The notes under the pieces: model-generated | What the model saw: only the letters and a program-made list of their open reading frames with translations | Told to the model about the DNA's origin: nothing | Databases searched by the model: none | Position numbers and translations under genes: made by a program | In this document: piece after piece, positions 1-12,695 of the stretch | How positions within the stretch are numbered: position 1 is the stretch's first letter | How the letters are laid out: the number at the start of each line of letters is the position of its first letter | DNA from: Dugong dugon | Taxonomy: Eukaryota > Chordata > Mammalia > Sirenia > Dugongidae | Length of the DNA: 64,000 nt | Direction of reading: 5' to 3' | NCBI GenBank assembly: GCA_030035585.1 | Contig: CM057462.1 | Span: 113,145,234 to 113,209,233, forward strand

Positions 1-639
1 ACCTCTCCCTTTCTGTCTCGCTATAGAAATTTACTTTCTTCCTATGACCAACGACTCTGAACTTTCATAACCTACTCTTCCTGAGAAGAAGCGTCATCGT
101 TTATCATTTATTTTCTAATATTTTGGCATAATTTTGTGGTTTTAATTTAAGAACATCTGAAGTTAGACTAAATATTAGAAGCTTCAAAAATAAGTTGTGC
201 AAAGTTACTTTAAAATATAGAAGAATCTTTTTTAAAGGGAGTTCATGGTCATGTTTGACCCTGTTTTATCTCATATAGGAAATATTCAGGAAAGCAGAAA
301 ATATCCTTCCTTAACCACTAAAACAAATTAAAGTCCTCTGAAAGTTAAGCTCTATATTCAAAAGAGAAAAAAAAACCCACATACAATCCTCTCCCCAGAA
401 AACGTAAACAAAAGTAAAACTAAAGAATAATTTAGAACCCCCTGAGCTGTCTTTGTTTACTGAAAGCTATGCATTTTATACAGATTTGTTTTACAAACAA
501 TTCCTACTTCACCTAAACTGATTTTAAACCATTTTAACTAAAATTTCTCATCAGTTTTGTTGTTCATGGGTAAAAATCAGTATAAATCAAATCTCCATAA
601 TGTGGAGACTGCTCCAGTCCCCACCTTCCCACTTCTCAG
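1..639. other. Unique AT-rich sequence, nothing recognised
   Basis: No open frame with coding character, no recognisable repeat and no RNA gene was seen. The sequence is AT-rich with several A-runs, including one near 367-375. Confidence 0.5.
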
Positions 640-1255
640 TCCTTTTTGACCCTCACCATGCAGAGCTAGGGCAGATTTCACAAGTTAAAAGGACACCATC
701 TTTTACTCTGCCAAATAGGTAGACTCCAGCCTAAGTTTGAGAGTCCACCCGACATCCTTACTTTCAACTGCTGGCTCCTCCTTCTCCTTTGAGTTCAATA
801 ACTCACTGGAATGACTCACTGAAACTATGGAGAGTAGTATACTTACAATTATAGATTTATTTTAGCAAAAAAGATACAAATCAGGATCATCATAAGGAAG
901 AGATGCACAGGTGAGGATGAGAGGATCCTCAACACAAAGCTTTGAAAGAGGGTGCATCACCCTCCCTTTGCCCACCAGGAAGCTCTTCAAGCCTTAGTGT
1001 TCAGGGTTTTTATTGGCCAGTACTGCATGAAAGATTAAATAATGCCTCCTAGGCTAGTTGATATTGGCTTCCCAGGTAAATCTTTTCTGGTCTGGCCAGT
1101 CCCCACTGGCCAGCACAAATCCTCAGATGTGGCCTGAAAGTCCTAGATCAAGGCAGCCCAATTATTCCAAGAGTTATTTCCCAGGGACCAAGGACAAAGC
1201 CACCTTATTTTGGGTAAAGCTAAATTATTTACCCCATGTGTTGCAAAAAAATTAC
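640..1255 (-). mobile_element. LTR-like remnant, probably an old endogenous-retrovirus LTR
   Basis: The stretch around 795-1020 reads like the reverse strand of a familiar mammalian LTR type. It has the run of 'actcactggaatgactcac', a motif related to 'gggtgcatcaccctccc', and 'cagggtttttattggcc'. Edges are not defined and no TSD was found. The family is not assigned, and no viral open frame is present. Confidence 0.45.
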
Positions 1256-1640
1256 CCCCAAATTTAGTAACTTAAGACGGGTATTTTATTGGACTCATGA
1301 TGCATGAGTTGCAAATTAGGAAATGGATTGGCCAGGCAGGTCTCTCTTGGAGTCCCGCATGTGGTAGCATTCAGTTGTCTGTTGGGTTTGTGGTCATCTG
1401 AATGCTAGATTGTGCTGATCATCCAGATGGCTTACTCGCATGGCTGGCGATCGATGCTAGCCAGAGTGCCCACACTCTGGATAATTAACCTTCTTACATG
1501 CCAGGTGGCTATCCCCAGAGTGAACATCCCAAGGAAACCAGGCAGAGCTTGCATGGTCTTATCTGATCTTGCCTTGAAAGTCACGTAGCATCATTTTTGT
1601 AGAGTTCTTTTAGTTACAAATTGATCACTAAGACCAGCCC
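1256..1640. repeat. Old interspersed-repeat remnant, family uncertain
   Basis: It opens with 'attacccccaaatttagtaa' and continues with degenerate blocks typical of an old MER/MLT-type mammalian repeat. I recognise the style but cannot name the family. A search against a repeat library would settle it. Confidence 0.35.
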
Positions 1641-1727
1641 AGATTTGAGTAAATGGTGTCTTGATGGCAGAAATGTCAAAAATTTTTCAGACGTGGTTTT
1701 AAATTGCCTGAAAGCTTTTTGTTTTAG

Positions 1728-1795
1728 CTTTATATATATATATATGTACATATGTATGCGTGTATATATGTATATACATATACAGATATACAAGA
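1728..1795. repeat. AT-rich microsatellite (TA/TATG/TACA mixture)
   Basis: An uninterrupted (TA)n run passes into imperfect TATG and TACA units. Apparent short open frames across it are artefacts of the repeat. Confidence 0.85.
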
Positions 1796-3657
1796 AATGC
1801 TAAAAAGTTCTATAGTCAATAGAAAATATGAGATATTTACTATCATCTCCTCTCTATGATTTTGCCTATAAGGAATAGAATAACTTTCATTAGCGCAATA
1901 TATGTTCATGATGATGAATTTCTTACGTATCAAAGAAATAACATATCCTGTTGGGTTTTGCCTTCTACACTTTACCCTTGAACCAAATTAAAAAAAAAAA
2001 AATCATTAGGGTTAAAGTCTCATTTTATTAAAGTAAGAGGTTACCTCTGGGGAGGAAAGACTTAGGAAGTAGTGAAGGTCTTGTTCTTTCAAGCTGTGAA
2101 CAGCAGTTACTTTAAGTCTGGTCTCTGCAGGAATTAAAAAACAAATGTGCCTTCTTAGAATAAAGGGGTAGAGTGAGGCCTCATATCTACACTGAGGGAA
2201 ATTAAAAGACCTGGTTAAGTGAAGTCTTCTCAGAAACTTCTTTAAAAAATTGGTGCATAAGAAAGGGAATTTAAACATTTGACAACTAATTCATTGAACA
2301 TATTTTACTGTTTTATTTTAATTCATAATAACTAGCTTTTTCTTTGGGTTTTTAGCTCTAAAATATAAAATCTTAAAAAAGAAATTAAGCAATTTTTACA
2401 AAATTTTATTGAACAAAATTTCTATTACTTTTATTATAACACAAATAGTCGAACGTAGCCTTTGCTTTATAAATAAATCTTTCCTGATAAATAATTTCAG
2501 CTTCTTGTAAAAAAATAAATCATTCCTTTTCCATATAATCATTATAGGTATTAGCTTTAATGTTTGCTAAATTAACATATAAAAATACCATAGATCTACT
2601 CTCTTTAAGTCCCCATGCTAGCTGCTATGTGAAAAGTTCAAATTTCTACATCTTGTTTTGCTACAATAGCCATAATGGAAATAAATTAGATTTGCAAGAG
2701 GCTCCAAGTGTCTATCAAGGCTTATGCCTGTAATTCTGGAAGCTGCCAGTAGATGATGGCACTGTTGTTTATTAATGTTGCTAAGAACAATAAGTAGACT
2801 TTATTTCAAGCATAGACAAATGATGGTTCCAGTTTCCTCCTTTTCAAAATAGTTGTGATACATAAAAGAGCCTTCTTAAAACAATAAAGCAACCAGGCCA
2901 GAATGAAAAGCCAGCATCTAGAAGATGGCCAAGACAAAGAGTAGGGACAATCCTGGTTTGTGACCTCTTAGACTAGAAAAGTCAATGCTTATCTACTTTT
3001 ATAGTCATTCATGTATGAGATACGTTAATTCCTATTTACTAAAGTGTCTTTTAGATGGATATTCTGTTACTTGAAGCAAAAAGTATTCCAAATGATAGCA
3101 TTTAGATGCAATGTTGTAAGCACTCATCAGAGCTAAGCAATTCTGTTTGCTTGTCTGATCAGAAATACTTTTGGGTATGGAGTCTAATTATGTTATCTAT
3201 TCCTGGGGGAACACTTTACTACCGTCAACTACTTTTCTTCTTTAGCAGAACATTTTTTTTAGAAAAGAGTGATTGGTGTCAATTAATCTAGGGGGAGACT
3301 CAGAGGGTGAGAGCCATGTAGGGGTGAAGAAGAAAATAAGGCCCAAAGAAGGTGGATACGCCAATTAATTTTGAAATTTCTTTAAGAAGTCCTGAGTTTA
3401 AATGCATACAATCATCCCATCTTATGCTTAAGAAAAAGGGGTGAGAAAGCTATTTTTACTTTTCATACCATCTTCAGGTGTGACTTCTTCCCACTTCTGA
3501 AGCTTTTCAACTTCTTTCCATTTTTGAAGTCTTTGATGATACTTTTTACTTGATAATACCCTTCCATCTACAAATGTCCCTGGCAGAAGCACTCAGCATT
3601 CCATGACCTGCAAATTTTTCTGCTTATATGGCTGGCTTCAGTAAATGATGCATTCAT
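1796..3657. other. Unique AT-rich sequence, nothing recognised
   Basis: Contains an A-run at 1990-2001 and several T-rich stretches. Two short open frames (minus 2012-2278, plus 3106-3291) show no domain or codon pattern that suggests a gene. Confidence 0.5.
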
Positions 3658-4348
3658 TCATTTTCTTTTATTTTGTTTTAGGTGACAGTTTACAGCGAAA
3701 ATTAGTTTTTTGTTCAAAAATTCTATACAAAAATCGCACTGTGACGTTAGTTGCAATCCCTACAATGTGTCGGCACTCTCCCCCTTTCCCTTTCCACCCT
3801 GGGTTCTCAGTGTCCATTCATCCAGTTTTGCTGTCCCGTCCTGCCTTGTTGTCTTTGCATTTGAGCAAGTGTTGCCCATTTGGTCTCCTATACTTGATTG
3901 AACTAAGAAACACATTCCTCAAGTGTGTTATTGTTTGTTTTATAGGCCTGTCTAAATCTTTGGCTGTAAGTTAGACTTCTGCAGTGGCTTCAGTTGAGTT
4001 AGCAGGGTGTCTGGGGACCATAGTCTTGGGGGTTCCTCCAGTAACCGTCAGACCGGTAAATCTGGTCTTTTTTGTGAATTTGAATTTTGTTCTACATTTT
4101 TCTCCCACTCTGCCCGGGACCTTCTAGTGTGATCCCTTGTCCCTTAGATGGCTGCTCATAAGCTTTTAGGACCCCAGACGCTACTCAGCAAAGTAGGATG
4201 TAGAACATTTTCTTTATGAACTATGTTATGCCAATTCACCTAGTTATCCCCTGAGACCATGGTTCCCAGCCTTCAGCCCCAGTAACTCAAGGTGTTTGGA
4301 TTTGTCTAGGAAGCTTGTATGACTTTGCCTTGGTCAAGCTGTGCTGAA
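3658..4348 (-). mobile_element. L1 LINE, 3' UTR only, 5'-truncated, reverse orientation
   Basis: On the plus strand this starts with a T-rich run (the reversed poly-A) and then follows the same order of blocks as the 3' UTR of the larger L1 at 6920-12080. These include 'acagtttacagcgaaaatta', 'ggttcctccagtaaccgtca', 'gaccccagacgctactc' and 'atgccaattcacctagtta'. No ORF2 is retained. It is more diverged than the larger copy, so probably older. Confidence 0.85.
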
Positions 4349-5718
4349 CAAGGAATTAAACATGCACACAGGAGGAAAGACTTTGAATTTTCAAAGGGGG
4401 AAAGGGAAAGTTCCACAGTAGATAATTGAACTGGGCTTTCAAGAAGGGTCACTGGGCATAAAAGACAGAAGGGGGTGTCTGGCAGAGGAATTGTATGAAT
4501 CAAGTCTCTTCAGTACGACAGCACTTTGCATATAAGAATAACAAAGAGTCCAATGTGTATAAAATCCAAACTTCATATAGCCATGGGAAATAAGTCTTGA
4601 ATGATGGGAAGCATCTAGAACAGCACAATGATAATTTTAAACTTGTAAATATTTGTACTTTAAAACTTATTTTGATTTTGAATGGAGAGTCATAGAAGAG
4701 TTTTTAATGGTGACGTTAGATAATTAAGTTTTTGTATGAGCAAAAAAATAACCCTGGAAAAAATTTGGAGGATGTCTTAGAAGGAGAATGCTCCTATATT
4801 CTGTTTAGCATCCTGTCCAAGGAAAAACAACAAAGAATATTTTTGTTGTTGGCGGGGAACCACCAATTACCCAAATTCCATCTCTTCCTTTGTTCCTAAA
4901 TTTGGCCCTCCAATTACTAAACAAAAGTCCTTACTGGTTCAGACATTCCAGCAAGCAGTTTGAAAACTGTTTCTTTTCATAGGACTTCTCACCTGATGCT
5001 ACCTTTACTTAAAATAAAATAAAAAAAAATCAACTTTCCTAAAGGAACCAGGGATTTTTATCTTTTTTGAGTATTCTTAAGCACTCAAAAAACTTGAACC
5101 TGAAAAATAATAGTAATAACAGTTATTAGATATTCTAAACAGTGGATTTTTTTCACATTTAGATTACATTTAAAGCCTCATTGAGTCCATTGTAAACTTG
5201 CATTTGCTAAATTATTTTAGACTACTAAAAAGCTCTCATTACTAGAATTGTATTACTACATGCAGATTTCCTTTTCCTCTGACCTGTTTAAGAACAGATC
5301 CTTTCTCTGCTTAGCACACTATACTGGTGAAACTTATTGGAGGCACAGGCATGTTATCTCATGTCTTTCTGTGCCATTTATTACAGGCACTCGTCTCAGA
5401 AAGACTAGCTAAAATAAAAAAGAGCACTACTTTCATTTCTCTTTCCTTTTTCCTCATTTGGTCTTCCTTTAATCCCAGAGATTTCTTGGTTTCTGACAGT
5501 AGGGATAGCATAGAGAGAACAAAGATTCCAAAGGGTAGGATGAATTTGCCATAAAAGGGCAAATTTATATGAACAAAATCCTAGTGGGGATTCCTTCTGC
5601 TGTGTGTCACCTTAGTTTTTATGGGAATTAGCATAATTTAGTGGATTACATTCAGGTTGACTGACAGCCATTGTGCCTGTGCTTGAGAAATGATGAATAT
5701 CTCTGACAGATCATCATA
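4349..5718. other. Unique sequence, nothing recognised
   Basis: AT-rich, with no repeat or coding signal that I can support. The overlapping 65-75 residue open frames are low-complexity and lack any motif. Confidence 0.5.
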
Positions 5719-5912
5719 GCAGAGCATGATATAATGCAAAGAGCCCGTCACCTGAGAGGCAGAAGGCCTTTGTTCCATCCTGGATCTGACACAAACTTTC
5801 TAAGTGAACTTAAGGAGTAACTTTGCTTGCCCGTGCTTCAGGTAGATCATACATAAAATGAAGAGATTCTACTAGATAAATTCCATGTTCTAGTCCCTTC
5901 AAGCTCTAAAAC
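5719..5912 (+). mobile_element. MIR SINE (diverged)
   Basis: Recognisable by the order 'ggatctgacacaaactttct', then a splice-like pyrimidine stretch, 'cataaaatgaagagat' and 'cttcaagctctaaaa'. This follows the MIR core and 3' part. Ancient and not mobile. Confidence 0.6.
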
Positions 5913-6304
5913 CCAATTATCCCTTGAGCACACTCTAAATTTAACTTAGAGCTACAATCATTTTCCTCTGTTTTGTTTTTAAAATCATAGTAACTTGTTA
6001 TTTAAGTCAAAATCTATAACTAAACTCTTGCCTGAAATTCACAAACAATCATTGTACTTACTCTGGAATTAACTGTTTAATGTCAGGCAATGCTGCATGT
6101 AGAGTGTTACCACACATTTCAATACATTATTCTCAGAAACGTTACCAATAGAGGAAGAAATAACACAGAAAAGTAGGAAAAATAACAGAGAAAATCAACA
6201 CAGGTTCTGCTACCCAAGCCCTTCTCAACGTGTAAGGGAAATAGATAAGGTCCCATGCATCAGGGTGATGAGATAGCAAATTACTGTCCCCTGGGTATCT
6301 CAGG
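5913..6304. other. Unique sequence, nothing recognised
   Basis: No repeat or coding signal recognised. The last ten bases (6294-6303) are the left TSD of the following SINE. Confidence 0.5.
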
Positions 6305-6457
6305 GAGCCCTGGTGACACATGGTTAACAGCTCAGGCTGCTAACCAAAAGGTCAGCAGTTGGAATCCATCCTATAGGGCACTTCCACTCTGTCCTATAGA
6401 GTGGCTATGAGTTGGAATCAACTTGATGGCAACATGTTTGGTTTGGTTTGGTTTTGG
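6305..6457 (+). mobile_element. AfroSINE (tRNA-derived SINE, type A)
   Basis: It has the tRNA-like head 'gagccctggtgacac', the block 'ctgctaaccaaaaggtcagc' and an RTE-like 3' end ('ctatgagttggaatcaactt' followed by 'gatggcaac'). It ends in a (TTTGG)n-like tail. The TSD 'ggtatctcag' occurs at 6294-6303 and again at about 6458-6467. SINEs of this type are transcribed by RNA polymerase III and mobilised by an RTE LINE. Confidence 0.95.
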
Positions 6458-6584
6458 GGTATCTCAGAGAGCACAGGCTAGTAGTACACTCCCCTCTATT
6501 ACTGGGCAACCCAGAGTCAACTCTGAGAACACAAATATGCCCCCTCCCCCAATTCTCTCCACTTCTCAACTCCTATAGATTTTT

Positions 6585-6757
6585 GTGGGGCCCTGGAGAC
6601 ACAGTGGTTAAAGCGTTCAGCTGCTAACCAAAAGGTCGGCAGTTTGAACTCACTAGCAGTTCCTTTGAAACCATATGGGGCAGTTCTACTCTGTCCTATA
6701 GGGTTGCTATGAGTGAAAATTGACTCAATAGCAATGGGTTTGGTTTTTGTTTTTTTT
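6585..6757 (+). mobile_element. AfroSINE, type A
   Basis: Complete copy with tRNA-like head, central 'accaaaaggtcggcag' block, 'tggggcagttctactctgtc' body and T-rich tail. The TSD 'tatagattttt' is exact at 6574-6584 and 6758-6768, which fixes both edges. Confidence 0.96.
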
Positions 6758-6919
6758 TATAGATTTTTCAAAAGGGAGTTTTTTCTCAGAAGACTGATGT
6801 TAACTGCAGTATTACATATATAATATATACTAAATTAAAAGTCGTAAGCATATTTTGACAGTATCTTCACAGGATCAGCTCAGTTTTAGTAGGCAAACAT
6901 TAAATTACCATAATAACTA

Positions 6920-9900
6920 ATTTTTTATTGTACTTTAAGTGAAAGTTTACAATTCAAGTTAGTATCTCATTACAAAAATTTATACATACATTGTTACATG
7001 ACGCTAATTGCTCTCCCTATACTGTGACAGCACACTCCTCCTTTCCATCCCAGATCTCCCGTGTCCATTCAGCCAGCTCCTAACCCTCTCTGCCTTCTCA
7101 TCTCACCTCCCAACAGGAGCTGCCCATTTAGTCCCATGTATCTACTTGAGCTAAGAAGCACACTCTTCACATCATTTTATGTCCCATAGTCCAATCTAAT
7201 CTTTGTCTAAAGAGTTGGCCTCAGGAATGGTTTAGTTCTGGGTTGACAGAAAGTCCGGGGCCATGCTTTCTGGGGTTCCTCCAGTCTCGGTCAGACCATT
7301 AAGTCTGGTCTTTATACTAGAATTTGAGTTCTGTGCCCCATTTTTCTCATGCTCCATCAGGGACTCTATGTTGTGTTCCCTGTCAGAGCGGTCACTGGTG
7401 GTAGCCAGGCACCATCTAGTTCTTCTTGTCTCAGGCAGATGCAGTCTCTGGTTTATGCATCCCTTTCTGTCTCTTAGGCTAATACTTCCCTTGTGAATTG
7501 GGTGTTGTTCATTCTCCTTTACTCCAGAAGGATGGGGACCAATTGACGGATCTTAGATGGCAGCTTGCTAGCTTTTAAGATCCCAGACGTCACTCACCAA
7601 AGTAGGATGCAGAACATTTTTAAAATAAACTTTGTTATGCCAATTGACCTAGATGTCCCCTGAAAGCATGGACTCCAGACCCCCACCCCTGCTACTTTGT
7701 CCTGCGAAATGTTTGATTGTATTCAGGAAACTTCTTAGCTTTTTTTAGTCCAGTTGTGCTGACCTCCCCTGTAGTGTATGCTGTCCTTCCCTTCACGTAC
7801 GATGATTCTTGTCTACTATCTAGATAGTGAATAACGCTCTTCCTCCCTCCCCACCCTCATAACCATCAAAGAATGTTTTCTTCTGTGTTTAAATCTTTCC
7901 TTGAGTTCTTATAATAGTGGTCTTATACAATATTTGTCCTTCTGTGACTGACTAAATTCAGTCAGCATAATGACTTCCAGATTCCTCCATGTTATAAAAC
8001 TTTTCGTGGATTCATCATTGTTCTTTATCGTTGCATAGTATTCCATTGTGTCAATATACCATAATTTGTTTATCCATTCATCAGTTGATGGGCACCTAAG
8101 TTGTTTCCATCTTTTTGATATCGTGAACAGTGCTGCAATGAACATGGGTGTGCTTATATCTATTTGTGTGATGGCTCTTATTTCTCTAGAATATATTCCA
8201 AGAAAAGGGATTGCTGGATCATATAGTACTTCTATTTCTAGCCTTTTAAGGAAGCGCCAAATCGATTTCCAAATTGGTCGTACCATTTTACATTCCCACC
8301 AACAGTGTATAAATGTTCCAGTCTCTCCACAACCTCGTCAACATCTATTATTTTGTGTTTTTTGGATTAATGCTAGCCTTGTTGGGGTGAGATGGTATCT
8401 TATTGTAGTTTTGAGTTGCATTTCTCTAATGGCTGATGATTGTGAGCATTTCTTCATGTGTCTGTTAGCCGCCTGAATGTCTTCTTTGGCGAAGTGCCTG
8501 TTCATATCCTTCGTCCATTTTTTAATTGGGTTATTTGTCTTTCTGTTGTTGAGGTTTTGCCGTATCTTATAGATTTTAGAAATTAGACGCTGATCAGATT
8601 TGTCATAGCCAAAAATTTTTCCATCTGTAGGTTGTCTTTTTTTACTCTTTTTTGAAGTCTTTTGATGAACATAAGTGTTTGATTTTTAGGAGCTCCGAGT
8701 TATCTAGTTTCTCTTCTGGTATTTGTGCATTGTAACTTGTGGTTGGTATTGTGCTTATTGGGTTTATTAGGGCTTCGAGCATTGTCCCTATTTTTTCTTC
8801 CATGATCTTTATCGTTCTCGATTTTATATTTAGGTCTTTGATCCATTTTGAGTTAGTTTTTGTGTGTGGTGTGAGGCATGGATCTTGTTTCAGTTTTTTG
8901 CTGATGGATATCCATTTATGCCAGCACCATTTGTTAAAGAGACTGTCTTTTCCCCAGCTGATGGACTTTGGGCCTTTGTCAAATATCAGCTGCTCACAGG
9001 TGGATGAATTTATGTCTGGATTCTCAATTCTGTTCCGTTGATCTATGTATCTGTTGTTGTACCAGTAACAGGTTGTTCTGACTACCATGGTGGTATAATA
9101 GGTTCTAAAATCAGGTAGTGTGAGGCTTCCCACTTTGTTCTTCTTCTTGAGTAATGCTTTACTTTTCCAGGGCCTCTTCCCTTTCCATATGAAGTTAGTG
9201 ATTTGTTTCTCCATCTCATAAAAAAATGCCGGTGGAATTTGGATCAGATTGCATTGTATCTGTAGATCACTTTGGATAGAACTAACATTTTCACAATGTT
9301 GAGTCTACCTATCCATGAGCAAGGCATGTTTTGCCACTTGTGCAGGTCTCTTTTGGTTTCTTGCAGTAGTGTCTTGTAGTTTTCATTGTACAGGTTTTTT
9401 ACATCTCTGGTTAGATTTATTCCTAAGTATTTTATCTTCTTGGGGGCGATTGTAAATGGTATTGATTTTGTGAATTCCTCTTGGAAGTTCTCTTTGTTGG
9501 TGCAGAGGAATCCAACTGATTTTTGTATGTTGAGCCTGTATCCTGATACTCTGCTGAAGTCTTCTATTAGTTTCAGTAATTTTCTTGTGGATTCTTTGGG
9601 GTTTTCTGTGTATAAGATCATATCATCTGCAAATAGAGATATTTTGACCTCTTCCCTACCAATCTGGATGCCTTTATTTCTTTTTCTAGCCTAATTGCTG
9701 TGGCTAGGACCTCCAGCACAATGTTGAGTAAGAGTGGTGATAAAGGGCATCCTTGTCTGGTTCCCGTTCTCAAAGGGAATGCTTTCAAATTCTCTCCATT
9801 TAGGATTATGTTGGCTGTTGGCTTTGTATAAATGCCCTTAATTATGTTGAGGAATTTCCCTTCTATTCCTATTTTGTTGAGAGTTTTTATCATGAATGGG

Positions 9901-12080
9901 TGTTGGACTTTGTCAAATGTCTTATGTGTATCGATTGATAAGATCACATGGTTCTTGTCTTTTGTTTTATTAATATGATGGATTACATTGATTGTTTTTC
10001 TAATGTTGAAACATCCCTGCATACCTGGTATAAATCCCACTTGATCATGGTGGATTACTTTTTTGATATGTTGCTGAATTTTATTGGCTAGAATTTTGTT
10101 GAGGATTTTTGCATCAATGTTCATGAGGGATATTGGTTTGTAATTTTCTTTTTTTGTGGTGTCTTTACCTGGTTTTGGTATCAGGGTTATGCTGCCTTCA
10201 TAGAATGAGTTTGGGAGTATTCCGTCCTTTTCTATCCTCTGAAATACCTTTAGTAGTAGTGGTGTTAACTCTTCTCAGAGAGTTTGGTAGAAATCTCCAG
10301 TGAAACCATCCAAGTCAGGGCTTTTTTTTTTTTTTGGTGGGGTGGGGTGCGTAATTACCTTTTCAATCTCTCCTTTTGTTATCGGTTTATTTAGTTGTTC
10401 TATCTCTGTTTGTGTTAGTTTAGCTAGGTAGTGGGTTTCTAGACATTTGTCCATTTCCTCTAGGTTTTCAAACTTGTTAGAGTACAATTTTTCATAGTAT
10501 TCTGTTATGATTCTTTCCATTTCACTTGGATCTGTTGTGATATCACCCATTTCATTTCTTATACGAGTTATTTGCTTCCTCTCCTGTTTTTCTTTTGTCC
10601 GTTTGGCCAAAAGGTTTATCGATTTTGTTTACCTTTTCAAAGAACCAGCTTTTGCTCTTGTTAACTCTTTCAATTGTTTTTCTTTTTTCTATTTCATTTA
10701 ATTCTGCTCTAATTCTTATTATTTCCTTTCTTCTGGTGCCTGAGGGCTTCTTTTGCTGCTCTCTTTCTACTTGTTCCAGTTGTAGGGTTAGTGTTTTGAT
10801 TTTGGCCCTTTCTTCTTTTTGGATGTGTGCATTTATTGCTATAAACTGACCTCTGAGCACTGCTTTTGCTATGACCCAAAGGTTCTGGTGGGATGTGTTT
10901 TCATTCTCTTTTGATTCTATGAATTTCTTTATTCTATCCCTTAATTTCTTCTATAACCCAGTAGTTTATGAGCAAGGTATTGTTCAGTTTCCATGTGTTT
11001 GATTTTTTTTCCTTGCTTTTTCTGTTATTGATTTCTACTTTTATGGCTTTATGGTCAGAAAAGATGCTTTGTAATATTTTGATGCTTTAGATTCTGTTAA
11101 GGCTTGCTTTATGGCCTAATATGTGGTCTATTCTGGAGAATGTTCCCTGTGTGGTGGAAAAGAAAGTATACTTGGCTGCTGTTGGGTGGAGTGTTCAGTA
11201 TATGTCCAAGCGATCAAGTTGGTTGATTGTAGCATTTAGATCTTACGTGTGTTTATTGAGCTTCTTTCTGAATGTTCTGTCCTTCACTGAAGGTGGTGTG
11301 GTGAAGTCTCCTACTGTTATTGTGGAGCTGTCTATCTCTCTTTTCAATGCTGTTAGAGTTCATTTTATGTATTTTGGAGTCCTGTTGTTGGGTGGGTAAA
11401 TATTTATTATAGTTATGTCCTCCTGGTGTATTGACCCTTTAATCATTATGTAGTGTCCTTCCTTATCCTTTGTGGTGGATTTTACTTAAAGTCTGTTTTT
11501 TCAGAGATTAATATTGCCACTCCTGCTCTTTTTTGAGTTTTGTTTGCTTGATATATTTTATCCCATCCTTTGAGTTTTAGTTTGTTTGTGTCTTTAAGTC
11601 TAAGGTGTGTCTCTTGCAGGCAGCATATGGACAGATCATGTTTTTTTATCCAATCTACTACTCTCTGTCTCTTCGTTGGTGCATTTAGTCCATTTACATT
11701 CACCTAACTATTGATAGGTATGAGTTTAGTGTTATCATTTTGATGTCTTTTTTGTGTGTGTTGTTCACAGTTTCTTTGTTCCACTTAACTTTCTGTGCTG
11801 AGTCGTTTTTATTTATGTATTTTCTTCTCGTATTTTTCATTGTTTTTGATTTTGTATTTGCTGAGTCTTTATATTTTGCTAGTTTTTTATTTTGACTTGT
11901 AGGATTGTTAGTTTCCTTTGTGGTTATCTTAATATTTACCCCTATTTTTCTAAGTTTAAACCAGTATTTTACTTCTTTATATCACCTTGACTTCCTCTCC
12001 ATATGAAAAATCCTTGTCTGCATTTTTTAAGTTCCTCTTTTTTGTCTTAGTGTTGTCATCTTTTACATATTGACGTCTCT
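6920..12080 (-). mobile_element. L1 LINE, about 5.2 kb, reverse orientation, 5'-truncated
   Basis: On the plus strand this runs from a reversed poly-A tail (about 6920) through a ~970-bp 3' UTR (to about 7890) and the whole of ORF2 (7909-11703). About 380 bp of upstream sequence remain. ORF1 proper and the 5' UTR are absent. Likely TSD: 'aataactaatttt' near 6911 and a related 'aataacaactaattt' near 12082. It is the longest element in the window. Confidence 0.93.
7909..11703 (-). pseudogene. L1 ORF2 (endonuclease/reverse transcriptase), disrupted
   Basis: ORF2p of L1 nicks DNA with an AP-like endonuclease and reverse-transcribes its RNA at the nick. Read on the minus strand, the N-terminal endonuclease starts near 11703 ('MNVNGLNAPTKRQRV', then 'CLQETH'). 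The reverse transcriptase follows: motif A '[14 protein letters not shown]' near 9.93 kb, '[12 protein letters not shown]' near 9.76 kb, and the catalytic FADD box encoded at 9622-9633. The cysteine-rich C-terminal part ends near 7909 ('SQSQKDKYCIRPLL'). The fragments lie in different frames, with at least four frame changes and several stops, so no ORF2 protein can be made from this copy. FADD itself is intact. Motif A has T where the familiar L1 form has A, and the catalytic D is kept. Confidence 0.92.
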
Positions 12081-12096
12081 GAATAACAACTAATTT

Positions 12097-12347
12097 ATAA
12101 ATCACAGTTGTGAACTAAGAAGTGAATTCTTTTTAAAGAGATGAGAATCTTTTTATTCCCAAGAATGTGTACTCATTCAGATTTATTTTCAAGTATGAAA
12201 GACAAACCTAGCCATAACTATTATCATTATTTTGTTATAGTTCCTTCCAGTCTTTCCCCCCATTCATTCATTTCTATCCTTGTATGTATTTGAGTGTGTG
12301 TGTGTACATTAGGTCCGTACTGATATATACACTTTTATACCATGCCC
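12097..12347. other. Unique sequence with a short TG run
   Basis: No gene or transposon recognised. A short (TG)n stretch lies near 12293-12305. Confidence 0.5.
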
Positions 12348-12359
12348 TTATCATTTAAT

Positions 12360-12505
12360 GGAGCCCTGGTGGCGCAGTGGTTAAGAGCTACACCAGCAGT
12401 TCAAATCCACTAGCTGCTCCTTGGAAACCCTATGGGGCAGTTCTACTCTGTCTTATAGGGTACTTTTAGTAGGAATCAACTTGATGGCAACAGGTTTTTT
12501 TTGGT
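12360..12505 (+). mobile_element. AfroSINE, type A, with internal deletion
   Basis: Starts 'gagccctggtggcgcagtgg' and carries the usual body and RTE-like 3' end. The TSD 'ttatcatttaat' is exact at 12348-12359 and 12506-12517. About 18 bp that normally read 'gctgctaaccaaaaggtc' are missing, so the spacing between the A- and B-box regions is shortened. Confidence 0.95.
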
Positions 12506-12695
12506 TTATCATTTAATATTATTAATTAACAACAAAGTTTTCTGCAATATTTTAAAATTTTTACTATAAACGTAGCTTTAATTGTGTATCATAGAACCAG
12601 TCATAATAATACTATTTAAAGCTACTACGTTTTTGTTACTAGAATAAAACGTGATATAATTAATGCAGCTTCTGAAAGTTCCTTCCTAACATTAA

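Noticed and set aside
640..1255. Search for retroviral genes next to the LTR-like remnant
   Set aside because: No gag, pol or env-like frame flanks any of the LTR-like pieces in the window, so they are solo LTRs or fragments.
6305..6380. tRNA-like head with A- and B-box-like blocks, as a possible tRNA gene
   Set aside because: Same head recurs in about sixteen SINE copies followed by the SINE body, and no cloverleaf with a proper acceptor stem was seen.
8642..9214. 190-residue open frame that could be taken for a host gene
   Set aside because: Its translation ([31 protein letters not shown]) is L1 ORF2, inside a larger L1 with frame breaks.
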